Positions 1 to 9,339 are shown, counted from the stretch's first letter. The stretch is DNA of 64,000 nucleotides from UBA11403 sp963784615 (GCA_963784615.1 CAWASG010000001.1:682001-746000), one strand, 5' to 3'. Numbers and translations are program-made. Notes: generated by a model not told the origin, from the sequence alone.

Positions 1-585
1 CCGATGGCGAATATAATTTCTGGAAAAATGCTCTTGTTGATTACTTTCATCCTCCACCCAACTTAAACCATGCACTCGCGCATACGCCTCAATCTGGGCG
101 CGTGAAGTCGTCAGCAGCGGGCGAATTAAATCACCTTGCGTCATTGGCTGAGCAGGCAACATGGCGGCCATACCATCAATACCCGCGCCGCGCATTAAAT
201 TCAATAAGAGCGTTTCTGCTTGATCATCTTGATGATGGGCTAACAACAACGCATCTGCTGGCTTAATCAATGAATGAAAAACACTGTATCGAGCAATTCG
301 GGCAGATTCTTCAAGATTGCTTGTCGATGAGAGTTCAATACGGTGAGCACTGAAAGTTACGCCTAAATCATGACAAACCTGCGCGCCGTGAAGCTCCCAT
401 TCCAGCGCGTAAGGACTTAAACCATGATTGATATGAACGGCATGAATCAATTGACGCAGTAGTGGTTGAGAGGCTAACGCATGCAGCAACACCGTCGAGT
501 CAAGGCCACCGCTAAAGCCAACATAGAGCGTTGAATAAAGCGCGAGCCGTTCACCCCATGCGGAAGTCAATAACGAATCAGTCAC
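1..585 (-). CDS. tilS: tRNA(Ile)-lysidine synthase, N-terminal part (runs off window)
   Basis: TilS uses ATP to attach lysine to C34 of the tRNA-Ile that reads AUA, changing its codon specificity in the cytoplasm. Reading from a GTG at 585, 195 codons stay open to the window edge. The PP-loop ATPase motif SGGLDS sits at residues 25-30, followed by INHGLSPYALEWE and LLAHHQDDQAET, the usual TilS landmarks. The C-terminal half lies outside the window. The GTG start overlaps the accA stop (578-580), so accA and tilS are translationally coupled, a common gammaproteobacterial order. The alternative of another N-type PP-loop ATPase is unlikely given the HHQDDQAET segment. Confidence 0.93.
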   Translation of the reverse strand, partial: MTDSLLTSAWGERLALYSTLYVGFSGGLDSTVLLHALASQPLLRQLIHAVHINHGLSPYALEWELHGAQVCHDLGVTFSAHRIELSSTSNLEESARIARYSVFHSLIKPADALLLAHHQDDQAETLLLNLMRGAGIDGMAAMLPAQPMTQGDLIRPLLTTSRAQIEAYARVHGLSWVEDESNQQEHFSRNYIRHR

Positions 586-1531
586 AAGCCCCCATCGCCA
601 TTAATTTGCTGTAACGTAACTTCAATAATTCATCCATTGACAAACGTTTAAGTGCTTTGAGTTCACTGGTCAACACTTTTTTAAGCGATGCGGCCATCTC
701 TCCTACATTTCGATGAGCGCCGCCTAGTGGTTCTGGAATCACTAAATCGACTAATTTATTGTCCAAAATGTTACTCGCCGTAATACCCATAGCTTGCGCT
801 GCTTCACTGGCTTTCGCAGGATCTTTCCACAAAATAGATGCACAACCTTCAGGTGAAATGACCGAATAAATAGAATACTGCAACATGATGACGCGATCGC
901 CAACACCGATGGCCAACGCCCCGCCGGAACCTGCCTCACCCGTTACAACACAAATAATTGGCGTTTTGAGCGTTGACATGTCCATTAAATTTCGAGCTAT
1001 TGCTTCAGACTGATTTCGCTCTTCCGCACCGATTCCTGGATAGGCGCCGGCTGTATCGATAAAGGTCATCACGGGCAGTTTGAATTTTTCAGCCATTTTC
1101 ATCAATCGCAATGCCTTGCGATATTCCTCCGGGCGTGCCATACCAAAATTTCGATAAACTTTCTCTGGTGTGCGCCGGCCTTTCTGATGCCCCATAACCA
1201 TGACGGGTTCACCATTAAATCGCGCCAGCCCGCAAATAATAGCTGGCGCTGCGGAATAATGTCGGTCGCCGTGCAGCTCTTGGAAATCTGTGAATAAATG
1301 CTCAATATAATCCATCGTTTGCGGTCGAAGTGGATGCCGAGCCATTTGTGCGACCTGCCAAGCGTCCAGGTTAGAGTAAACATGCTTCATGAGTTCAGCG
1401 CATTTGACTTCAAGTCGCGCAATTTCATCGGTAATATTCACTTCATTATCCGCGCCAACCATACGCAGAGCCTGAATCTTTTGATTCAACTCTTCAATCG
1501 GTTGCTCAAACTCTAAAAATTGTCGACTCAT
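578..1531 (-). CDS. accA: Acetyl-CoA carboxylase carboxyltransferase subunit alpha
   Basis: AccA with AccD moves the carboxyl group from biotin-carboxyl carrier protein to acetyl-CoA, giving malonyl-CoA for fatty acid synthesis. The 317-residue protein matches the usual length (about 319 in E. coli). It carries the family segments DFQELHGDRHY, GHQKGRRTPEKVYRNFGM, FIDTAGAYPGIGAEERNQSEAIA and the oxyanion-hole region GEAGSGGALAIGVGD. ATG at 1531. The downstream tilS start overlaps its stop. Upstream lies a 13-bp inverted repeat (1551-1592) in the presumed 5' leader, which may control expression. The biotin ligase gene birA, whose product activates the same enzyme complex, sits just across the divergent intergenic region. 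Confidence 0.97.
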   Translation of the reverse strand: MSRQFLEFEQPIEELNQKIQALRMVGADNEVNITDEIARLEVKCAELMKHVYSNLDAWQVAQMARHPLRPQTMDYIEHLFTDFQELHGDRHYSAAPAIICGLARFNGEPVMVMGHQKGRRTPEKVYRNFGMARPEEYRKALRLMKMAEKFKLPVMTFIDTAGAYPGIGAEERNQSEAIARNLMDMSTLKTPIICVVTGEAGSGGALAIGVGDRVIMLQYSIYSVISPEGCASILWKDPAKASEAAQAMGITASNILDNKLVDLVIPEPLGGAHRNVGEMAASLKKVLTSELKALKRLSMDELLKLRYSKLMAMGACD

Positions 1532-1550
1532 CTTTTATCCAATGGTTGTT

Positions 1551-1592
1551 TGCACAGAACAGCATGAAAAAAGACTCTTGCTGTTCTGTGCA
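1551..1592. promoter_or_regulatory. 13-bp perfect inverted repeat in the accA leader
   Basis: TGCACAGAACAGC at 1551-1563 is repeated as its exact reverse complement at 1580-1592, with a 16-nt loop. It lies 19 bp upstream of the accA ATG. No T-run follows on the accA strand, so it does not look like a terminator. It could be an operator or a leader hairpin. A TACAAT-like -10 for accA is visible just upstream of it on the minus strand. Confidence 0.5.
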
Positions 1593-1734
1593 GTGTGTAT
1601 TGTAGAGCATATATTTATATATAATACATTGTTTTGCTGTCTTTGCGAATGATGTATCATGCCAGGGCAACAGGACAAAGCCGCATGCGTCTTTTTGCAC
1701 CTAGCTTTGTCCAAACTCCAACAGAGAACAACTT

Positions 1735-2472
1735 ATGCATAATATGCAGCCCTTATTACTGGACGACTGTGTTTTAAAATCAGACCGGATTGACATCTGG
1801 CGCTATCCATTACACGAGGACAATCCAGAAGCGAAATTGCAATTAAGCCCTGACGAGCAGCATCGTGCAGCACGATTTCATTTTCCACGCCATCAACGAC
1901 GCTTCACCAATGCGCATCGTATGTTACGCCTGATTTTGGCACGGTATCTTAATGAACATCCTCTGAACCTTAACTTTTCTACTGGCCAATATGGCAAACC
2001 CGAATTAGTCAACGCCCCCTTCTTACAATTTAATCTCAGCCATTCAGGTGATATGGCCATTCTTGCTGTTGGCAAGGACTACCCACTGGGTGTTGATCTT
2101 GAGCATTTTTCCGCACGTCCCTATTATGGCATCGGCGAGCATTTGTTTTCAAATCAGGAAATTCTGGCCCTCAAGAAGGCGACGACCTCTTTTACTGCTT
2201 TAACTTTTTTTAATATTTGGGCGCAAAAAGAAGCGTTTATCAAAGCCTGCGGTTTAGGGTTAAGTTATCCAACACAACAATTTGATGTCCCGATTTTATC
2301 ATCCACACCCCAAATCGTCCCTGACACATTGCATCAACGCTCATGGAAAATCATATCGTTCATGCCACAAGTCGCTTGCTGCGCCTCACTTTGTTATGAT
2401 ACTCGTGTACAAGAGATTCGCTATTTGGCACTGTCGCTAGACGACCTTCTCCTCCTGGATAATGGAACATAA
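1735..2472 (+). CDS. Sfp-type 4'-phosphopantetheinyl transferase
   Basis: This enzyme transfers the phosphopantetheine arm of CoA to a serine of carrier proteins (acyl, peptidyl or aryl carriers). The two-domain Sfp pattern is clear in 245 residues: FNLSHSGD near 99-106, the Mg-binding GVDLE at 119-123, and the WAQKEAFIKACG motif with W162, K165, E166 and K170. The length fits the Sfp/Gsp group rather than the short AcpS group. It overlaps birA by 11 bp, so both are probably one operon, divergent from accA. An in-frame ATG at 1744 is a possible alternative start. No polyketide or non-ribosomal peptide synthase is visible in the window, so the target carrier is unknown; it may serve the fatty acid carrier protein. 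Confidence 0.9.
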   Translation: MHNMQPLLLDDCVLKSDRIDIWRYPLHEDNPEAKLQLSPDEQHRAARFHFPRHQRRFTNAHRMLRLILARYLNEHPLNLNFSTGQYGKPELVNAPFLQFNLSHSGDMAILAVGKDYPLGVDLEHFSARPYYGIGEHLFSNQEILALKKATTSFTALTFFNIWAQKEAFIKACGLGLSYPTQQFDVPILSSTPQIVPDTLHQRSWKIISFMPQVACCASLCYDTRVQEIRYLALSLDDLLLLDNGT

Positions 2473-3256
2473 GATGACTCCCCTGAATGAAGCAGATATT
2501 CGGCACCACATTCACACCCTCAACCCTCGCGTACAAGTTGATATTTTCGAGACTATCGATTCAACCAATCGCTTTCTTAAAAATCAACCCAGCCAAGAGA
2601 ATATCCACATCTGTTGTGCGGAGACGCAAACCCAGGGACGTGGGCGCTTTGGGCGCACATGGCACTCCCCTTTCGGCGAAAACATCTATTTTTCTGCGCG
2701 ATTTCGACTGGACTGCGACCTGGCACTTTTATCAGGATTAAGCCTGGTCACAAGCCTGGCGATTATCAATACACTCGATGAACTGGGTTTGAATGATCAT
2801 CTGGTTATCAAGTGGCCAAATGACATTCTCTGGCAGGGGCAGAAATTATCTGGATGTTTAATTGAGTTAATAACCGATGCCAATCACCTTGAAGTCATCA
2901 TTGGCATCGGCATCAATGTCAATTCAAATACACAAGCACACTCGCCCCCAGACAAACCCTGGTGCTCACTCTTTGATATCTCAGGAGAGCTCCAAAATCG
3001 CAATCACATCATTGGGCGACTTATCGAACATCTGCATCAACAGTTACAACGTTTAATCACATCAGGATTAGGCACGTTTATAGATCAGTGGCAACAAGTT
3101 GATGCCTTGTATGGTCAGTTAATCACTGTTTCAACGCAGGGAAGTAAACTCACCGGTCGGGCAAATGGGATCGATGATTCAGGCAGGTTGATTTTGGTGG
3201 ATTGTGAAAATAACACACACTTTCTATCTTCAGGAGAAACCTCTATGTCGAAATAA
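2462..3256 (+). CDS. birA: Biotin--[acetyl-CoA-carboxylase] ligase, without DNA-binding domain
   Basis: BirA makes biotinyl-AMP and attaches biotin to the carrier subunit AccB. Motifs are GRGRFGRTW (59-67), which closes over the adenylate, and KWPNDILW with the catalytic lysine near 117, followed by KLSGCLIE. The protein starts almost directly with the catalytic domain: the roughly 60-residue winged-helix repressor domain of E. coli BirA is absent, so it should not repress biotin genes itself (group I ligase). ATG at 2462 overlaps the PPTase stop; a second ATG at 2474, behind a weak GGA, would remove the overlap. Close to accA, whose enzyme it activates. Confidence 0.93.
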   Translation: MEHKMTPLNEADIRHHIHTLNPRVQVDIFETIDSTNRFLKNQPSQENIHICCAETQTQGRGRFGRTWHSPFGENIYFSARFRLDCDLALLSGLSLVTSLAIINTLDELGLNDHLVIKWPNDILWQGQKLSGCLIELITDANHLEVIIGIGINVNSNTQAHSPPDKPWCSLFDISGELQNRNHIIGRLIEHLHQQLQRLITSGLGTFIDQWQQVDALYGQLITVSTQGSKLTGRANGIDDSGRLILVDCENNTHFLSSGETSMSK

Positions 3257-3517
3257 ATGATCATGGTATTTCTACAGCACATTTTATGAATGAACATAAA
3301 ATTGACACAGACAAACGCATCTCAATTAACAGGGTTGCACAAAGGAAAGGTGTAGCCAGAATTATAAATACTGACACTGACAAGTTGCCGTTTTAAGATT
3401 TAGGAAATACTATCACTTTGTCGGGGAGGACTTACCCATAATGTTTCTAATGGCATCTTGATTATTCGATCTCGAATATTTCATAACCATCGCACCGCGA
3501 TTTGAAACGACTTTTTT

Positions 3518-3608
3518 GTATCCTCTCGATATCACAGGGTAAAACCTGATTGCCGACTTTCCGCGGAAAGTCGGCGTCTGAGGTTGCCCTGCGATATCGA
3601 GAGGATAC
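3518..3608. repeat. Palindromic repeat, GATATCG family, copy 1
   Basis: Outer arms TATCCTCTCGATATC and its near-complement enclose a perfect 24-bp palindrome at 3552-3575 (GCCGACTTTCCG and its complement). A second copy with the same outer arms and a related inner palindrome lies at 46051-46138. It occupies the birA to 3688 intergenic region (3257-3687), in which I see no gene. Confidence 0.75.
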
Positions 3609-3687
3609 ACTTTCTTGCGTTATTTATTGATGAATAGCACAATAAATTTACATCTATTGGTAGCTTTATAGTAGCAAGGGTGAGATC

Positions 3688-4986
3688 ATGCCAATGACGT
3701 TCAAAGCCTCAAAAACAGATGAATATTTTATATCCATTGCTAAGCAGGGACTTCATAGCTTCATCATGCTGGGAGTGGTTGTGGATAAACAGCCACAGCT
3801 GTTAGCTCGCGTTGCAAAAAAGTATCGCTCACATCATATGCCCAACGCTTGTGCAGAACCTTGTTTAATGGCATTTTCAAATATCAAAGCAACTTTCTCA
3901 TCTGAACCGATTTCGCACCGTGATCCAACACATACCAGAGACATCACCTATAGTGCCTATGCCATTACGTACCAACAAACAGTCGATCTGTTTAATTATC
4001 TGAAAAAAATCAACAAACAACAGTGTCTGGATCGTGCAATTGAAGATGAGGCAGACCAATGCCAATCTGTTCACTTAACTGACTTACCTGATGGGAAGCT
4101 TTCAAATTCAGTCAATTTTGATACCGGATATATTCGAGTCGTCAACCAAGAAAAAAATCTAAATAAGCTTTTTTATATTAACAAACAAAAGAATGTCACC
4201 ATTGACCTGGAATTAAATAATGACCGGCTCCAAGACTATGATGCAATTATCCAAAACAATACTGGTGGCGCGCCTACTTTAATCACGCCTACAAGTTTAA
4301 AAAAAATTGCACCCATCGTGCTTAGGGATGATTTAATGTGGACATACCTCCCAAAAGAAAATGAAACTGAAAACGTCGAGTTTAATTATGGTATTATTGT
4401 TCCTCGCATGGAAGAGGAACAGAGCGAAAGCCTTGTCGGGGACACCCTTTACGAAGACATGCAGGCTTTTGGTCGCGGCAAGCCGGATTGCCGGGAGACA
4501 GCTCTTGCTATAGTGAACAAAGGCCGAGGAACAACTGAAACCAATGTATCCCCCCAATTTTATAAAGACTTACCTGTCCCAACTACATTAGTTGCCGGAC
4601 AAATCCGCCAAAACCATCCATTTTATATTCTCCCTTTACCACCCAATGCGTTTAGACCTGCTTCGAGTGACGATGCCGTTACCAAACAACAGGAATTGTT
4701 AACCAAACTCTATCGACGGATGGAGGATATCATCACCCTTGAGCCGGACTCACCAAAGACCGTAGAAAAATTTAACAAATTAAAAGCGCTTTATGAGCAG
4801 CAAGCTCCAAAAACCTATGACAAACCTGAGGACATCATCGCCTCCATTATCGAATGGCGAAACAAAGAAGAGAATCATCATGTGTTTGAGTTAAGAAAAA
4901 CCTACTTTTTCGATTGGTTTATTACACGAGAAAGTGCAACGACAAAAATGTTTGATGAGTTTGAGCAGACGGCAAGGTTGATGTAG
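3688..4986 (+). CDS. Orphan protein, candidate secreted effector
   Basis: I do not recognise this 432-residue protein. It has no signal peptide and no clear membrane segment. It is hydrophilic, with a DCRETALAIV segment near residue 270 that recalls cysteine-containing motifs of some papain-fold proteins, but no confident His/Asp partners can be assigned. ATG at 3688 follows AGGGTGAGATC, a moderate ribosome site. The C-terminal part is rich in charged residues and probably helical. The TAG stop at 4984-4986 forms the first bases of an 8-bp tandem array, so its 3' end has been touched by repeat expansion. A single large orphan between repeats is the pattern of Legionellales effector genes; that role is inference only. 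Confidence 0.75.
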   Translation: MPMTFKASKTDEYFISIAKQGLHSFIMLGVVVDKQPQLLARVAKKYRSHHMPNACAEPCLMAFSNIKATFSSEPISHRDPTHTRDITYSAYAITYQQTVDLFNYLKKINKQQCLDRAIEDEADQCQSVHLTDLPDGKLSNSVNFDTGYIRVVNQEKNLNKLFYINKQKNVTIDLELNNDRLQDYDAIIQNNTGGAPTLITPTSLKKIAPIVLRDDLMWTYLPKENETENVEFNYGIIVPRMEEEQSESLVGDTLYEDMQAFGRGKPDCRETALAIVNKGRGTTETNVSPQFYKDLPVPTTLVAGQIRQNHPFYILPLPPNAFRPASSDDAVTKQQELLTKLYRRMEDIITLEPDSPKTVEKFNKLKALYEQQAPKTYDKPEDIIASIIEWRNKEENHHVFELRKTYFFDWFITRESATTKMFDEFEQTARLM

Positions 4987-5099
4987 GTTGGTTGGTTGGT
5001 TGGTAGGTTGGTAGGTTGGTAGGTTGGTAGGTTGGTAGGTTGGTAGGTTGGTAGGTTGGTAGGTTGGTAGGTTGGTAGGTTGGTAGGTTGGTAGGTTGG
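4984..5099. repeat. 8-bp tandem array (TAGGTTGG)n
   Basis: One TAGGTTGG unit, three TTGG half-units, then twelve uninterrupted TAGGTTGG units from 5004 to 5099. The array begins on the stop codon of the upstream gene and runs into the hairpin repeat that follows. Such perfect 8-bp repeats are expected to vary in copy number by slippage. Confidence 0.95.
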
Positions 5100-5190
5100 G
5101 TTGAGCGAGAGCGAAGCCCAACAATCGTGCACTCAATTTAGCTTTCGTAGAAGTGTCTTGTTGGGCTTCGCTCTCGCTCAACCCAACCTA
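5092..5190. repeat. Hairpin repeat family A, copy 1 (GCGAGAGCG type)
   Basis: A perfect 32-bp inverted repeat (5092-5123 and 5159-5190). It starts TAGGTTGGGTTGAGCGAGAG and encloses a 35-nt loop. It sits between two convergent genes. The right flank, with more CCTAC-type repeats, contributes the stop codon of the WbpM-like gene at 5208. Confidence 0.95.
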
Positions 5191-5207
5191 CCAACCTACA
5201 TAGCAAC

Positions 5208-7115
5208 CTACGAAGACATACCTTCCAATTGCTCCGAACTCGCTAGTGACAACGTGTTTAAATCACACTGGTACTCCGGTACCAAATTTTTTAAGACAAG
5301 GCGCAACTCATCAACCTGATTTGCAGTACAGGCTAGATCCAGTAATTTAATCGCTTCAAGTAATTGATCCCAATCCATTTCTCTAAAACGGGCTTTAAAT
5401 AATTTTTCGTGTGAGGTTTCAACCAACTGCTCGGAGGCATGAAACAACTCTTCAAATAATTTCTCACCCGGCCGAAGCCCTGTATATTGTATTTGAATGT
5501 CTTTTTCTGGCTCCTTGCCAGAAAGCCGAATCATTTGCTGCGCGAGATAACTGATTTTAACCGGCTCACCCATGTCTAAAACAAATATTTCGCCACCCGT
5601 TCCATTAGCCATCGCCTGCAAAATAAGTTGTGATGCCTCAGATATGGTCATAAAATAACGTTCCATATCAGGATGAGTAACCGTAAGTGGACCGCCTTGT
5701 TGCAGTTGTTGTTTAAACAAAGGGACAACGCTTCCAACCGATCCGAGCACATTCCCGAATCGCACGGTAATCAATTGCGTACTGACACGGGAATTCAAAT
5801 TTTGACAAAAAATTTCAGCTATGCGTTTGGTCGCTCCCATCACATTAGTTGGGTTAACCGCTTTATCTGTTGAAATAAGGATAAACTTTTCCACTGAAGT
5901 AGACACACTCGCCTCAGCCAGGACTTGCGTACCAATAATATTATTTTTGACCCCAACACGAATTTGCTTTTCTAACATGGGCACATGCTTATAAGCTGCT
6001 GCATGAAAAACAATATGCGGCTTATACTGATGCATCAAATCATTCACAGCAATGCGATCAGTGACGCTAACCAATGCGATTTCAATTGGAATCATTGGGA
6101 ATACACGCTTTAACTCCAATTCAATTGCATATAAATTGAATTCGCTGTTATCTAAAACCATTAACCGTTCAGGTTGAAGCTTGAGGATTTGTCGACAGAG
6201 CTCTGAGCCGATGGACCCACCACCACCCGTGACCAACACCCGTTTACCTTGAATATCAGCCGAAATTTTGTCCCAGTGAAGCTCAACCTGATCCCGTCCC
6301 AGTAAATCCTCAATACGCACGTCTCGTAATGCATTGACTTCCACGCGCCCCGCTGCAATAGCATGAAGACTTGGCAGCGTGCGGAAAGGAACGAAGCAAC
6401 GCTCACACATCTCAACGATATGACGCATGACCACAGAACTTGCTGAGGGAATGGCAATAAAAATCAAATCAATATTGAATTTCGAAACCAATCGCTCTAA
6501 TGCTTTCGTATCACCCAGCACCCGAACACCATGAACTTCGAGCCCTTTTTTGGAAAGATTATCATCGATAAAGCCGACAGGGAAATAAGACGTTGTGCGT
6601 TTTAAATCACGAATCAAACCCGCGCCCGCTAGTCCTGCGCCGATAATCAAGACTCGTTGGTGAGAGACAGAATCACGACTCTGAAATGCCTTGTCACAAT
6701 AACTTCGTCGCAGAAACCGCGCGCTACAAAGAAGTGCCGTTAAGATCAAACCATAGAGAGGAAAGACAGAGCGTGGAACAACGCTCATTATGGACATGAA
6801 ATAAAAAATTGGAATCACGATTATCAATGCACACACAACAGCTCGAATGATACGAACTACATCACCTATGGATGAAAAACGCCATAAGCCTCGATAGACT
6901 TTGAAAAAGTAATAACAAGCGGTTTGAACAACAATGAGAATACCCAGCGCGGAATAAAAATCAGATTGCTCGAGTGGAACAGAATAAGGACGTAAATTAA
7001 ATCTCAAGTAATAGGCCAACAACCAGGATACAGGCACCGCAACCACATCAAAAATCAATACGGGCAATTTAGCGTATAATTTTTTAAAAAATGAGGCTAT
7101 GTATTGCATTGTCAT
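5208..7115 (-). CDS. Membrane-bound nucleotide-sugar 4,6-dehydratase/epimerase, WbpM/CapD type
   Basis: Proteins of this family convert UDP-GlcNAc or a related nucleotide sugar to a 4-keto-6-deoxy product, the first step to unusual sugars of O-antigen or capsule. The 635-residue protein has four hydrophobic N-terminal segments (about residues 15-135), a first Rossmann-like region (VLIIGAGLAGAGLIRDL, about 151-167), and the catalytic SDR domain with GGGGSIGSE near 295 and ISTDKAVNPTNVMGATKR near 415, as in P. aeruginosa WbpM. Start ATG at 7115, with a second ATG two codons later. No other sugar genes adjoin it, though Kdo/Lpt genes lie nearby. The final codons run into repeat sequence. The exact substrate is not determined. 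Confidence 0.9.
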   Translation of the reverse strand: MTMQYIASFFKKLYAKLPVLIFDVVAVPVSWLLAYYLRFNLRPYSVPLEQSDFYSALGILIVVQTACYYFFKVYRGLWRFSSIGDVVRIIRAVVCALIIVIPIFYFMSIMSVVPRSVFPLYGLILTALLCSARFLRRSYCDKAFQSRDSVSHQRVLIIGAGLAGAGLIRDLKRTTSYFPVGFIDDNLSKKGLEVHGVRVLGDTKALERLVSKFNIDLIFIAIPSASSVVMRHIVEMCERCFVPFRTLPSLHAIAAGRVEVNALRDVRIEDLLGRDQVELHWDKISADIQGKRVLVTGGGGSIGSELCRQILKLQPERLMVLDNSEFNLYAIELELKRVFPMIPIEIALVSVTDRIAVNDLMHQYKPHIVFHAAAYKHVPMLEKQIRVGVKNNIIGTQVLAEASVSTSVEKFILISTDKAVNPTNVMGATKRIAEIFCQNLNSRVSTQLITVRFGNVLGSVGSVVPLFKQQLQQGGPLTVTHPDMERYFMTISEASQLILQAMANGTGGEIFVLDMGEPVKISYLAQQMIRLSGKEPEKDIQIQYTGLRPGEKLFEELFHASEQLVETSHEKLFKARFREMDWDQLLEAIKLLDLACTANQVDELRLVLKNLVPEYQCDLNTLSLASSEQLEGMSS

Positions 7116-7511
7116 CTTTGTCTCAGTAAGTGTGATTTTATATTACTACAAGTATCGAAGGTCTGGTTAGTGTTTTGTCAATATTGAATTTCAGTGTAAC
7201 TCATCCTAAACAGTCTTATTCATCGTTTCAGCCACCGGTGGCTTTTGTTAGACACGCATCCACATCCATGCTGCTCTCGAACGTCATCCATTGCTTTCGA
7301 ATGTTTAGCAAAACCCCCTGGCGCCCGAAAGAAAGAGCAAGGCTCTCCCCTTTTAATTGGACTTATTTTCAGCTATAGTGCGCTTAGTTTGTCTTTGTTG
7401 TTATTTTTTAAGAAATGAGCATATGCTCGTCCTCACTCTTACTGAGTAATTCCTTATCCACTCCACCCATAGATTCCGCGGACGAGCTATAGGAAGATGA
7501 CTGAGGAGAAA

Positions 7512-7601
7512 ATGGCTCAATCTACACTGAAGTCTGTTGACAACTCGCTTCCAAACCCCGACGTGGCGCTGGTGCTCTCGGGACGTGAAACTATGCAATG
7601 A
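7512..7601 (+). CDS. Possible 29-residue peptide upstream of the protease gene
   Basis: ATG at 7512 stands four bases behind a strong GAGGAG and opens 29 codons (MAQSTLKSVDNSLPNPDVAL...) ending in TGA at 7601, 37 bp before the protease start. No similarity is recognised. It could be a leader peptide or simply chance. The rest of 7116-7638 shows no other gene. Confidence 0.35.
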   Translation: MAQSTLKSVDNSLPNPDVALVLSGRETMQ

Positions 7602-7638
7602 AACGTCAACAGCCCCTGTTATTTATGAGGTTTTTTAT

Positions 7639-9339
7639 ATGAAAATGTGCTTTTTTAATCGCTTTAATCATCGCTCCCGAGTTGTGACTCTCTTATTTAG
7701 TTTCATTTACTTTTTTTACGTTGTGGATGTAATGGCAGCGACCGAACAAAACCTTTGGATGAGTTCGACCCACGAATTAAATCGTTATCAGGTATCGTTA
7801 CTGAATCGTAAGCTGATTCCAATTCAAGGGGCTATGCCTTCACATTACCAGTTTGTTAAACGATCTTCTGAGGATGAGGGAAGCGCAGAACATGTTCGAT
7901 ACACAATGACCTATGATAATATTCCAGTGTGGGGAAAAGAAATCATTATTCATTATCAAGATCATCATGCTCCAAAGCTGTCTGGAACATTGGTTTCCAA
8001 TATTGAAAAAGACATCCCTCAAAATGTTTCGATTCTTCAGGAGGTTGATGTTATTGCCCCTGTTTTGGCAACAGTTTCAACGCCAATAAAGGCTCAACAG
8101 GTTCAGCATGTTATTTTTCTTGATAAGCAAAAAAAAGCACATCACGCTTACTTACTAAGTTTTTTCACATCTGATAATGATGAAATTATTCACAACCCCC
8201 ATTTTATAATTGATGCAGTAAATAGTCTTGTTTTGGATAAGTGGGATGAAGCCAATGCATCAATCGACGAGGGTGAAGGTCTTGGTGGTAATACAATTAA
8301 TCTTCCATATCGACAAGGTGCTTTTCAATATGGAACATCAAAGCCCGACTTACCTTCATTGGGTCGGTTTCCTGTTGATAGATGGGCATTATGGTGCTAT
8401 TTACAGACCCCGGAAATGGCGCTTATTGATCTTGGACAATTTTTTATTCAGTGGCCAGAAAATATCTTTCCAATATCTGTAACCGAAGAAAAGGATAATG
8501 AATTATATTCTCCTTATTCCCTTTGTATGCCATGGAGTTATTATAGTTCTGACGGCGATAACAACCTTATTTCAACCAATGGAACGTTTTCTTCAAATAA
8601 TGATGCAATGTATTTTGTGAACGAAACCCTTGGGCTCTATAGACAGCATGGTATAGTCAATCCTTTAGGAACCGATCTACCCGTTAAAATATTTACACAC
8701 TTACATATGTCTAATGCCTTCTATCTGCCCACGATATACAATAAAGACGGCTCTCTTTTTTCTCATCAACAAATTGCCATTGGGGATGGTAACTCCAGCC
8801 AATATAGTATTTTTAGCCAATCAATTATCGCGCATGAAATTTCACATGGATTCACTAGCCATCATTCAAAATTAATTTATAAAGAGCAATCGGGCGCAAT
8901 TAATGAGTCTTTTTCTGACATGGCATCCATTGCTCTTCGAGATTCGCTTCGAATGAAATTTCCATTTTATTGGGACGGTGATGACTGGGGCATTGGCAGC
9001 GAAATCTCCTACAATGGTGTGCCGTTACGTTACGTAGATTATCCAGCAAAAGATAAGCGATCGATAGACCACGTCAAAGACTACAAAAAAAGCCTGGACG
9101 TTCATTATTCGAGTGGTGTTTTTAATCGTGCATTTTACCTCTTGGCAACACAACCAGGTTGGGATATTCAAACCGCTTTTGACGTAATGATGAGAGCGAA
9201 TGAAAACTATTGGGTTCCTGATGTTACCTTTAATCTTGCTGCTTGTGGTGTCATTCAAGCGAGTTTAGATAATGGAATGGATAGCTCAGTTGTGATATCT
9301 GCCTTTAATGAGGTGGGTGTGAATTGCGAACAGAACTAG
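7639..9339 (+). CDS. Secreted M4 (thermolysin-family) zinc metalloprotease
   Basis: A zinc endopeptidase made as a prepro-enzyme, resembling Legionella ProA/Msp. From ATG 7639, with GAGG eight bases upstream, the 566-residue protein begins with a basic stretch and a hydrophobic signal segment ending near VMAA. A propeptide of about 200 residues (FTP/PepSY-like, KLSGTLVSNIEKD) follows. The catalytic domain has HEISHGFT with zinc ligands H399 and H403 and third ligand E423 in GAINESFSD, the canonical 24-residue spacing. A longer open frame from 7537 has no start support. Likely exported by Sec and type II secretion. It stands alone, next to an inverted repeat at its 3' end. Confidence 0.93.
   Translation: MKMCFFNRFNHRSRVVTLLFSFIYFFYVVDVMAATEQNLWMSSTHELNRYQVSLLNRKLIPIQGAMPSHYQFVKRSSEDEGSAEHVRYTMTYDNIPVWGKEIIIHYQDHHAPKLSGTLVSNIEKDIPQNVSILQEVDVIAPVLATVSTPIKAQQVQHVIFLDKQKKAHHAYLLSFFTSDNDEIIHNPHFIIDAVNSLVLDKWDEANASIDEGEGLGGNTINLPYRQGAFQYGTSKPDLPSLGRFPVDRWALWCYLQTPEMALIDLGQFFIQWPENIFPISVTEEKDNELYSPYSLCMPWSYYSSDGDNNLISTNGTFSSNNDAMYFVNETLGLYRQHGIVNPLGTDLPVKIFTHLHMSNAFYLPTIYNKDGSLFSHQQIAIGDGNSSQYSIFSQSIIAHEISHGFTSHHSKLIYKEQSGAINESFSDMASIALRDSLRMKFPFYWDGDDWGIGSEISYNGVPLRYVDYPAKDKRSIDHVKDYKKSLDVHYSSGVFNRAFYLLATQPGWDIQTAFDVMMRANENYWVPDVTFNLAACGVIQASLDNGMDSSVVISAFNEVGVNCEQN

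Noticed and set aside
4891..5181. Open frames of about 76-96 residues reading PTNLPTYQPTNLPTYQ
   Set aside because: They are translations of the 8-bp tandem array and hairpin; no ribosome site or plausible protein.
4984..5211. Possible CRISPR array from the short direct repeats
   Set aside because: Repeats are contiguous 8-bp units without unique spacers; no cas genes in the window.
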